This document shows, piece by piece, positions 24,411-31,573 of a DNA stretch of 64,000 bases; position 1 is the first letter of the stretch, and the number at the start of each line of letters is the position of its first letter. This stretch comes from GCA-2748575 sp965222725. GTDB taxonomy: Bacteria; Pseudomonadota; Gammaproteobacteria; Pseudomonadales; Ketobacteraceae. A program made the translations under genes and the position numbers. The stretch is from assembly GCA_965222725.1 (NCBI GenBank), contig OZ244969.1, positions 4,216,001 through 4,280,000 on the forward strand, in the 5' to 3' direction. Under the pieces are notes generated by a model, which saw nothing but the letters and a program-made list of their open reading frames with translations, did no database searches and was not told the origin of the DNA.

Positions 24411-24909
24411 GCGTCCTCCGTTGAGCGATAACGCGAGAATGCTGCCTGCTGGATCCGATCTGAAACGCACCGCTAAACCCGGTTGTAAGCGATGCTACCG
24501 CTTCGATACTGACGGCTTCATCGGCCTGAATTTTCTTCAAATGCACGCGCAAAATCTGTTCCCGACCGGCTTTATCCGGGCGGCCCACCAACAGTATACC
24601 TTTGGGGACACGGGCGCCCAGCCGGCTTTTGCGAAACAGCAGAAACCACACCAGAAAGAATACCAAAGCCGCAAACCAGCCGATCAATGTTGCCAAGGGG
24701 CCACCAGTGATAACGCCTTTATAGTTCACGTTATAGGGTGCCAGCTTTTCCGCAAGATCTTTAAGCCACCCCTGTTCCAGGTAGCGCCCAAATTCATTAT
24801 AACTAAGCTCAACCTGACGCGTGGTATGGCCCAGGAAGCTTTGAAAGAGCACAACCCCCCATATCGCAACAAACAAATACACGAGGTTTAATTGCTTTTC
24901 TCTGTCCAT
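24388..24909 (-). pseudogene. FtsH remnant with internal deletions
   Basis: Starts at MDREKQLN with GAGGAA upstream. The two transmembrane helices and the periplasmic domain of FtsH are present up to VPKGILLVG. The sequence then jumps to RPDKAGREQILRVHLKK, which in FtsH lies after Walker B and the arginine-finger region, so Walker A/B are gone. Similarity ends at TGFSGA, and the rest is out of register, overlapping the DegP remnant. The whole zinc protease domain (HEAGH) is missing. Two deletions in one gene, next to a third in degP, make this module non-functional for proteolysis. Confidence 0.82.
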
Positions 24910-25010
24910 ATCTTTTTCCTCAGCGTTCACCTCGTTGCAGTAGGTTTACACCCCTTGGATGAACTCGTTGGCCGTGCGCAAGCAACAAGCATTATGTTTC
25001 CAGGGGCTTA

Positions 25011-25967
25011 TCATTTTCGGGGCTGATTGACACCGTTCATCAACCGATAGAGCTCGCTTTCCGTTGTCAGCACCAGTGTCGTTGACGGATCGATCACTTT
25101 TTTATAGGTTTCCAGTGTTTTGACCAGATCATAAAGTTCACGTGCTGCTTGTGACCGATTGTAAGCGGCAGAGTAAATATCGGTGGCCTTGGCATCGGCC
25201 ACGCCCTGAATTGACTGGATTTCTCGATAAGCTTCTGACTCTATGCGCTGTAAATCCCGCTCTTTATTACCGATAATCTTGGCAGCCTCCCCTGCCCCCT
25301 CGGATCGGAATCGTTCGGCGATTTGCTGACGTTCGCTGATCATTCGCGCGTATATCTTTTGCCTGACGCTTTCGTTGTAATTGATCCGCTTGAAGCGAAT
25401 GTCCAGTAATTCAATTCCGAACTCGGACAATTTCACCGACGCTGCAGCCAAAATATCCTCTTCGATTTGTCGGCGACCCCGCGTTATAGGAAGTAATTTA
25501 CCTACATCCGCCTTCTTTAACAGCGGATCGATAGCAGGCGATCTACCTTTCGTGCTACGAACAATTTCGATCAGCTCATGTTTGGCAACGGCATTCCGCG
25601 TTTCACTTCCCAGGATGTCTTCAAGTCGTGACTGTGCACTTCGTTCATCACGCAGACGCAAAAAATACTGCAAGGGATCCTTGATTCGCCATCGCCCAAA
25701 GGTATCAACGGTGATATAAAGTTTGTCTTTGGTTGGCATGTCGTTCGCTGAACCATCCCACAGCAAAATACGCTTTTCGATCCTGTTAACTTCCTGGATA
25801 AAGGGTATCTTAAGCTTCAAGCCAGCTTCCTCGACAATATTGCCAACCGGCTTACCAAACTGGGTAATGATTACCTGCTCGGTTTCATTAACGGTATAGA
25901 AGGCCTCATAAACGACAATCAGCGAGGGAAAAAGAATCGCCAGTGCGATATAGATACCACGGTTCAT
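25011..25967 (-). CDS. hflC: HflC, SPFH/band-7 protein
   Basis: A 318-residue membrane protein that with HflK forms a large periplasm-facing cage around FtsH and modulates its protease activity. One N-terminal helix (about residues 5-22) is followed by the band-7 domain (VNETEQVIITQFGKPVG onward). The long helical region with GEAAKIIGNKERDLQRIESEAYREIQ is typical of HflC. Its start overlaps the hflK stop by 4 bp. The nearby FtsH copy is broken, so HflKC must act with a housekeeping FtsH encoded elsewhere, or independently. Confidence 0.92.
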   Translation of the reverse strand: MNRGIYIALAILFPSLIVVYEAFYTVNETEQVIITQFGKPVGNIVEEAGLKLKIPFIQEVNRIEKRILLWDGSANDMPTKDKLYITVDTFGRWRIKDPLQYFLRLRDERSAQSRLEDILGSETRNAVAKHELIEIVRSTKGRSPAIDPLLKKADVGKLLPITRGRRQIEEDILAAASVKLSEFGIELLDIRFKRINYNESVRQKIYARMISERQQIAERFRSEGAGEAAKIIGNKERDLQRIESEAYREIQSIQGVADAKATDIYSAAYNRSQAARELYDLVKTLETYKKVIDPSTTLVLTTESELYRLMNGVNQPRK

Positions 25968-26944
25968 TGAGTACCTCCTTGCATGCTGTTGAGCTGGAGT
26001 AAAGGCAGCACCGATGCCGCCTTATCATCGAGAACGATTTTATTTTTTACCACAGGCATCACTTCCTGCATGGTTTCCAGGTAAAGGCGGCGACGTGTTA
26101 CATCAGGAGCCTTAATGTATTCCGCCAGCAGCGCATTGAATTTTGCTGCATCGCCTTCCGCCTGATTGACACGCTGAATGGCGTAACCTTGCGCAGCCTG
26201 AATGGTACGTTCCGCGGTACCCTTGGCACGGGGTACGGCTTTATTGTATTCACCGCGTGCCACGTTTATCATGCGCTCCCGCTCTTGTTGAGCTTCATTG
26301 ACTTCGTCAAACGACGCCTGGACAGGCTGTGGCGGGTTGACATTTTTTAGCTGAACCTGATCTATGCGAAGTCCCATCTCATACATGTTCACCACTTCCT
26401 GCATTTTTGATTGCGCATTGGCTTCAATATCCTGACGACCAATGGTGAGCACCTCATCCACTGTGCGATCACCCACCACTTCACGCATCACCGACTCAGA
26501 AATATCCCTCAGCGCATCACCGGGATCGCGTACTTTAAACAGAAAATCAAATGCGTCTTCGATACGGAACTGAATAACCCACTCTACTAAAGCAGTGTTC
26601 AAATCGCCGGTGACCATGATGGTTTCCAGTCGCCATTCCCGAGGGTCTGACATCTGTTGTTTGAATGTCGCGCCCGGTGTGCCAAAGCCAAATTCTTCTT
26701 TTAACTGGCGTTTTACGGGTACCTGCGTTATCTGATCAACGCCAAATGGAATTTTGAAATGTAAACCCGGATCAACGACATAGTGATAGTGTCCGAAACG
26801 CTGAACAATACCAACAGATTCCGCCGACACTGTGTAATAGCTACTAAATCCCAGATAAACGGCGAGCACGACTATCAAACCAAGCGCAATCTGACGAGGC
26901 GTAGCCGGTATATCCGGTAAAGATGGGTGAGTATTATCATTCAT
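25964..26944 (-). CDS. hflK: HflK, SPFH/band-7 protein
   Basis: A 326-residue partner of HflC. An N-terminal helix (about residues 17-35) precedes the band-7 domain with SVGIVQRFGHYHYVVDPGLH. The segment VVGDRTVDEVLTIGR and the QQERERMINVARGEYNKAVPRAKG helix are HflK hallmarks. It lacks the long Gly-rich cytoplasmic N-terminus seen in E. coli HflK. AGGAGATATAC gives a strong ribosome-binding site before the ATG. It is translationally coupled to hflC. Confidence 0.92.
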   Translation of the reverse strand: MNDNTHPSLPDIPATPRQIALGLIVVLAVYLGFSSYYTVSAESVGIVQRFGHYHYVVDPGLHFKIPFGVDQITQVPVKRQLKEEFGFGTPGATFKQQMSDPREWRLETIMVTGDLNTALVEWVIQFRIEDAFDFLFKVRDPGDALRDISESVMREVVGDRTVDEVLTIGRQDIEANAQSKMQEVVNMYEMGLRIDQVQLKNVNPPQPVQASFDEVNEAQQERERMINVARGEYNKAVPRAKGTAERTIQAAQGYAIQRVNQAEGDAAKFNALLAEYIKAPDVTRRRLYLETMQEVMPVVKNKIVLDDKAASVLPLLQLNSMQGGTQ

Positions 26945-26995
26945 GTATATCTCCTTTTGGGCGTGCTTTCGCTATCGTACTTGTAGCAGGCGGCC

Positions 26996-27121
26996 TTAAT
27001 TAGTTGAAGCATCGGTGCCAATCTCCAATACGTGGTTATCAAGGTACTGATGCCGAGGAATAATCAAAAATGAAGTAGCGCCAATCAGAAACCGACGCTG
27101 GCGTTCATTGACATCGTTCAT
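26996..27121 (-). CDS. Possible 41-residue small protein
   Basis: A short frame between the DUF5676 gene and hflK. It starts at an ATG with a weak AAGGTA upstream and encodes a basic N-terminus (NDVNERQRR), a short hydrophobic patch and a polar tail. It fits the operon spacing and orientation, and no other gene fills this gap. There is no family match I recognise. It may be a real small protein, or a remnant. Confidence 0.3.
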   Translation of the reverse strand: MNDVNERQRRFLIGATSFLIIPRHQYLDNHVLEIGTDASTN

Positions 27122-27131
27122 GTACCTACCT

Positions 27132-27392
27132 TTATCGATTCAGCAACCGGTTATAAACACTGGCAAGCAACCACCCGGAGAAACCAGCCGCTAACACCCA
27201 TGCCAGCAACCCGAGAAGCGCGCCTGCCAGATTCAGGTGCCATCCCATATCCTGCAACTGCATATGCACCATAGCCCCGGTCAAGGAAAGCATTAACGAC
27301 GGCATCGCCAACACGAGAATGGTACAAAGAACCCAGAGCAGTGCTGCGGTGATTGCGCAGGCTGTACCAAATTTGACTTCATGCAGTTTCAT
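27132..27392 (-). CDS. DUF5676-type two-helix membrane protein
   Basis: A protein of 86 residues starting at MKLHEVKFG, with AGGAG about nine bases upstream; a longer frame upstream lacks such a site. Two hydrophobic helices (about residues 10-33 and 50-75) flank a short loop with MVHMQLQDMGWHL. The sequence plan matches the DUF5676 family of small inner-membrane proteins. These occur beside metal resistance and SPFH proteins. It lies in the operon between the beta-CASP hydrolase and HflK. Function unknown. Confidence 0.7.
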   Translation of the reverse strand: MKLHEVKFGTACAITAALLWVLCTILVLAMPSLMLSLTGAMVHMQLQDMGWHLNLAGALLGLLAWVLAAGFSGWLLASVYNRLLNR

Positions 27393-27513
27393 ATAAATCC
27401 ACTCCTGTCTTGTTTGATTGTCGGTGTTGACCGCTGCCTTCATCACAAGCGGTGTTGTGGAAATGAGCCGCTGGTGGTACTTGGTTTTTCATCTGATGGT
27501 GCTGATTGTTTAA

Positions 27514-28869
27514 TTAAAGTCGCAGGATATCGCGATAACCGGCCACGCTTACGTGGAATTCAGTGTGTCCCTGTAAATACATGCGCAATCCGTCCAGCGC
27601 CTCTGGATCGCCATGAATCAGCTTTATTGGCGTCTTTTTGGGTAATTTGGATTGAAACAACCATTCGGTTAATTCTAGATAATCCGCATGTCCAGAGAGG
27701 CCGGAAATTACATCGACTTTTGCCCTCACAGGGATCCAGCCGCCATGTATTTTTACAGCATCCGCACCGGCTATCATTTTCGCTCCGCGAGTACCACCGG
27801 CTTGATGGCCGGTAAATAATACGGTTGTTTTGCTATCGCTAAGTAGCCGTTTAAAGTGATGAAGAATACGACCGCCGGTGGCCATACCGCTGCCTGCAAT
27901 AATGACGTGGGGAAAAGACTGACCCGCCAGAGCCTTGGATTCATCCACTGTACGGGTATAGGTCACCAGATCACACATGCGGTGGCATTGGTCGTGATTT
28001 AAGCGGTGTTGGTCGCTGAATCTACAAAAAACGTCCGCTACCTTGATAGCCATCGGGCTGTCGAGATAGATGGGGAGCTTCGGAATGGTACCCATATCCA
28101 TAAGGTTTGCCAGCAGGTGCTGTAAAGCCTGCGCCCTACCGACAGCGAAAGCCGGCACGAGCAACACACCACCTATCTTTGCTGTTCGGTTTACGATTGC
28201 CGCCAATTGCTGTGCGGCATCGTGAGGAGCATGCGGTCGGTTACCGTAGGTGGACTCCATCAGCAACAGGTCAAGCTCCGGTAGGGGGCGCGGCGGGAGC
28301 ATCAGTACATCATCGAAACGCCCCACATCCCCAGAAAAACCAACACGCTTACCTTCTGCTTCAACAATAATGCTTGCCGCACCCAAGATGTGCCCCGCCG
28401 GTTGCAGATAAAAGCGAATATCACCCAGGTCAATCAGTTCGTCAAAGTTAATTCCCCGAAACAGCGCCATGCTTGATTCAGCGGTTTGACGGTCGTAAAG
28501 TGGTTCCGGTCGCTTGTGCTTGCTTAGCTTATGTTTACTGTAGTATTTGGCATCTTCCTCCTGAAGATGACCGCTATCAGCCAGCAATATTTGGCACAGG
28601 GCTTTGCTGGCGTGATGGGTATACACCGGGCCACGAAAACCGCGTTTATACAAGGCAGGTATGTAACCAGAGTGATCCAGGTGCCCATGAGTGAGCAAAA
28701 CTGCATCCAACGTGGTGATATCCAGTGGCAACGATTGCCAGTTTCGCTCGCGTAACCACTTATATCCCTGGTACAGGCCACAATCCACCAGCACTGAGGT
28801 TCTGTCTGTTTCCAGTAAATATTTCGATCCCGTGACTGTTTCAGTGCCGCCTAGAAAAGTAATTTTCAT
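27514..28869 (-). CDS. Metallo-beta-lactamase-fold RNase-like hydrolase (beta-CASP family)
   Basis: A 451-residue cytoplasmic hydrolase. The zinc motif HGHLDH gives His61, His63, Asp65, His66. PAGHILGAASI and SGDVGRFDD provide the next ligands. A beta-CASP cap follows (VPAFAVGRAQALQHLL, SGMATGGRILHH), and the C-terminal RMMBL part includes ISGLSGHADY. This architecture is that of CPSF73-like RNA exo/endonucleases. The start overlaps the PRPP synthetase stop by 4 bp. In this setting it would supply nucleotides by RNA turnover to the phosphorylase encoded upstream. Nuclease activity is inferred from family. Confidence 0.88.
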   Translation of the reverse strand: MKITFLGGTETVTGSKYLLETDRTSVLVDCGLYQGYKWLRERNWQSLPLDITTLDAVLLTHGHLDHSGYIPALYKRGFRGPVYTHHASKALCQILLADSGHLQEEDAKYYSKHKLSKHKRPEPLYDRQTAESSMALFRGINFDELIDLGDIRFYLQPAGHILGAASIIVEAEGKRVGFSGDVGRFDDVLMLPPRPLPELDLLLMESTYGNRPHAPHDAAQQLAAIVNRTAKIGGVLLVPAFAVGRAQALQHLLANLMDMGTIPKLPIYLDSPMAIKVADVFCRFSDQHRLNHDQCHRMCDLVTYTRTVDESKALAGQSFPHVIIAGSGMATGGRILHHFKRLLSDSKTTVLFTGHQAGGTRGAKMIAGADAVKIHGGWIPVRAKVDVISGLSGHADYLELTEWLFQSKLPKKTPIKLIHGDPEALDGLRMYLQGHTEFHVSVAGYRDILRL

Positions 28870-29795
28870 GATCGCAATCCAGATGATTTTAGTAAGCTGA
28901 TGACGGGCGGAATTAGCTGTGGTGTTATATCAATGGCATTTGATGAGTGACGAACGGTATTGGTGGTTACCAGTTGATTCAAACCAGCCTCATACAGTGC
29001 TTGATCAGAGTCGCCCGCAAAAATACCGTGAATGGCCACGCATTGAATGTTGCCTATTCCCTTGGATCTGAGGGTTTTTATACATTCGAGAATGGTCTGG
29101 CCGCTTGAGATGACATCATCAATAATAACGGCAGCTCGTTCCTGATATTTTTCAATATCAGGAAGCGTCACCTCCACATGGCGATCACCGTAGCGTTGCT
29201 TTTCTCCAATCACGTAGGGGTGTTGACTGAAAGCGGCGATATTCGACACCCACTGCTCACTTTCACTATCTGGCCCCACCAGTAACAGGTTGTTTTGCGT
29301 CTTCAGCCATTGCGCCAAGGCTGGCGCCCCTTGCACCACGCGGTTTGGTACGGAATAAATCTCATCCAGTGAGTGGTAGCGATGCAGATGAGGGTCGACA
29401 GTTACCAGCCAATCGATATGCTTTGAAAGTGCCTGGGCAAAAATTCGCGAAGTGAGCGCTTCTCCTTCGACAAAACGCCGATCCTGGCGCATGTAACTCA
29501 GATAAGGTACGATCAATCCTACTTGCGAGGCACCGAGTTCTCGCAGTGTTTCCAGTAAGAACAGTAAGGGTAAAAACTTGGGGTCAGGGTTTGACAGATC
29601 AGCAACGACAATACAAGGGCGACCTTCCAAATCAGATAGTATTCGCAAGTAAGATTCGCCATCAGGAAATTGGCGGGTATCAAGCTCACCTGGGTACGCT
29701 CCGATAGCTCGACCCAATGAATCGGTCAAGGGGTGACTAACCAGGTCAAATATAAGCGGCCAATGATCAAATGTCTTTTTTTGCGAATCATTCAT
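28866..29795 (-). CDS. Ribose-phosphate pyrophosphokinase (PRPP synthetase)-like
   Basis: A 309-residue enzyme expected to convert ribose 5-phosphate and ATP to PRPP and AMP, or the reverse. Visible are DLSNPDPKFLPLLFLLETL near residue 67-85, the metal-binding VDPHLHRYHS (about 132-141) and the PRPP loop VIIDDVISSGQTI (about 217-229). The substrate loop around KQRYGDRHVEV is present. It diverges from housekeeping PrsA and probably is a paralogue. It has 4-bp overlaps on both sides with the phosphorylase and the beta-CASP hydrolase. Confidence 0.88.
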   Translation of the reverse strand: MNDSQKKTFDHWPLIFDLVSHPLTDSLGRAIGAYPGELDTRQFPDGESYLRILSDLEGRPCIVVADLSNPDPKFLPLLFLLETLRELGASQVGLIVPYLSYMRQDRRFVEGEALTSRIFAQALSKHIDWLVTVDPHLHRYHSLDEIYSVPNRVVQGAPALAQWLKTQNNLLLVGPDSESEQWVSNIAAFSQHPYVIGEKQRYGDRHVEVTLPDIEKYQERAAVIIDDVISSGQTILECIKTLRSKGIGNIQCVAIHGIFAGDSDQALYEAGLNQLVTTNTVRHSSNAIDITPQLIPPVISLLKSSGLRS

Positions 29796-31324
29796 GATGT
29801 TTCCCCAATGGAAAAAATATCCGTCTGCTGATAATACGCAAGCGCATATTGCCGCTCACCCTCGGTATCGCTATACAGCGTAAATAAGGCGTCTCCTTCG
29901 TGTATCGTTTCGCCAACACGCTTATGTAATCGCAATCCCGCCGCAGCAGTGGCCGGTGCGCCCGCCAGTTTTGCTAACCTGGCGAGCCGACGATTATCAA
30001 TGCCCTGCAATACTCCGGTTGTTCTTGCGGTTTCGGTGTGTTGATAGTAGGCCTCGGGCAATGGTTTCAAGCCGCCTTGTGCTTTCATAATGCGCTGAAA
30101 CTGCGTCCAGGCTTTACCGCTATCAAGGATATCGGTCGCCTTGATCAGCCCTCGCGGATAGGAAATGTCGTCGGCCATTGAAAACAATTGCGCCGCAATT
30201 ATAAGCGCTCGCTCGCGCAGGTCCTTGGGTGCGGTATCTGCTCGTTGCAATACCGCCAATACATCCCTCGCCTCTTCCACAGGGCCAATGCCTTCGCCAA
30301 CAGGCTGTATGCCATCGGTAATTAAACAGCGGATGTGTACGCCACAGGCAGCTCCAACCTGAGTAAATAATGATGCAAGTCGCTCGGCATCTTTGTGGGT
30401 TCGGACTTTAGCAGTAGGACCTTTAGGAATATCAATGACGGCGTGAGTCGAACCCGCGGCTATCTTTTTGGAAAGCACAGAGGCAATTAACTGGCCTTCG
30501 CCGTCCAGATCCAGAGCGCGTTCTATGCGAATCAAAAGATCATCGGCAGGACTGAGATTCACCGCCCCGCCCCAGACAAGGCAGGCGTGTGTTTCGGCGA
30601 CCACCTCTTGAATCCTGGCGAGATCCAGATTGACGTTGGTCAAAGACTCCATTGTGTCGGCAGTCCCTGCCGGTGAGGTGATGGCGCGCGACGATGTTTT
30701 CGGTATGGTTAACCCGGCAGCGCTGACCATGGAGACTACCAGCGGCGTGGTACGATTTCCCGGCAATCCGCCAATGCAATGCTTGTCCAGTACCATGGCA
30801 GTGCCTGGCCAGGTTAAGCGTTTACCACAGGCAACCATGGCCTGAGTCAAGGCGATTATTTCATCAACATCCAGGCGGCTCCCCGCACATACACTGAGAA
30901 AGCTGGCGATTTCGATATCCGTGTAGCGATGGGCGCTGATATCTTTGATAACCGCCCCGATTTCTTTGTCAGAGAGTTTATGACCGAAGATTTTTTTGCG
31001 CACCGCGCCCAAAGAGTTCACCACCGGCGCATAGCTAACGCTGATCGAGTCCCCCGTGGCAACACCCAATCGCTCCATGGCGATTTTAGACAGCCCTGCG
31101 CTACCCGGTGCCAGTACCTTTTCATCCACGACATTGATCGTGGCGATCACTCGATTCGTGTTGTAGATCAGCAAGACACGGCTGTTAGCCGTAAAGCCTT
31201 CAGAGCGGCAAATATTGCAATCGGCGCGCATATACACTATCGGCTCTTGATGGGTGTCGATGCCGATATCCAATACTTTTAGCGTATTCCCATATCTCAT
31301 TGACCAATCCTTACTTGGCGCCAC
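29792..31324 (-). CDS. Long-form thymidine/AMP phosphorylase-like enzyme
   Basis: A 510-residue phosphorylase of the long type, with an extra N-terminal beta domain of about 90 residues. This is as in archaeal AMP phosphorylase and the bacterial thymidine phosphorylase 2 family. Conserved blocks include KHCIGGLPGNRTTPLVV (phosphate site), TSSRAITSPAGTADTME, and the lysine/serine-containing KGPTAKVR. The reaction is phosphorolysis of a nucleoside or nucleoside monophosphate to base and sugar phosphate. Which substrate is unknown. Co-transcription with PRPP synthetase favours a ribose-phosphate product. It is the first gene after the MerR-type promoter at 31398-31428. Confidence 0.88.
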   Translation of the reverse strand: MAPSKDWSMRYGNTLKVLDIGIDTHQEPIVYMRADCNICRSEGFTANSRVLLIYNTNRVIATINVVDEKVLAPGSAGLSKIAMERLGVATGDSISVSYAPVVNSLGAVRKKIFGHKLSDKEIGAVIKDISAHRYTDIEIASFLSVCAGSRLDVDEIIALTQAMVACGKRLTWPGTAMVLDKHCIGGLPGNRTTPLVVSMVSAAGLTIPKTSSRAITSPAGTADTMESLTNVNLDLARIQEVVAETHACLVWGGAVNLSPADDLLIRIERALDLDGEGQLIASVLSKKIAAGSTHAVIDIPKGPTAKVRTHKDAERLASLFTQVGAACGVHIRCLITDGIQPVGEGIGPVEEARDVLAVLQRADTAPKDLRERALIIAAQLFSMADDISYPRGLIKATDILDSGKAWTQFQRIMKAQGGLKPLPEAYYQHTETARTTGVLQGIDNRRLARLAKLAGAPATAAAGLRLHKRVGETIHEGDALFTLYSDTEGERQYALAYYQQTDIFSIGETS

Positions 31325-31397
31325 AAGCTGCCTGTCGTTTTAGACTATTGATTGAAGGGAGTGTCCCTGATTCCGTAAAATCAAGGTATGGAACGAG

Positions 31398-31428
31398 GTT
31401 ATACACCTATGTCCTGCACACAGCTCAA
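31398..31428 (-). promoter_or_regulatory. MerR-type promoter of the nucleoside/HflKC operon
   Basis: On the minus strand a -35 TTGAGC (31423-31428) and a -10 TATAAC (31398-31403) are separated by 19 bp. The downstream half ACATAGGTGTA matches the promoters at 9683 and 10217 exactly or nearly. The upstream half-site is degenerate. The phosphorylase gene begins about 75 bp downstream. Confidence 0.8.
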
Positions 31429-31503
31429 GCAGCATTTGTGATGGGGCATGAACCATCGATTTCAGTTGTTTATGCTAATGGGGAGACGCTTACGCTGGGG
31501 TTA

Positions 31504-31533
31504 CCCCAACATTACACGCGTGTAATGTTGGGG
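31504..31533. promoter_or_regulatory. Perfect 30-bp palindrome containing ATTACA-N4-TGTAAT (copy 2)
   Basis: A fully symmetric 30-bp element: CCCCAACATTACACG followed by its exact complement. The core shares half-sites and spacing with the elements at 9875 and 38751. It lies between the end of the cusA-like gene and the MerR-type promoter of the nucleoside operon. It could serve as terminator for the former, operator for the latter, or both. Confidence 0.65.
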
Positions 31534-31573
31534 AGTTTTGTTGACTCAAATCAAAAAAATCGCGTAAATGTAT

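Noticed and set aside
24388..24909. Functional FtsH
   Set aside because: Walker motifs and the zinc protease site are missing.
16519..31324. Heat-resistance island (transmissible locus of stress tolerance)
   Set aside because: FtsH and DegP relatives are present but the small heat-shock proteins, ClpK, YfdX, HdeD and thioredoxin of that locus are missing.
31504..31533. Simple rho-independent terminator
   Set aside because: Perfect symmetry without a T-run, and a core shared with two non-terminator sites, argue for a regulatory element at least in part.
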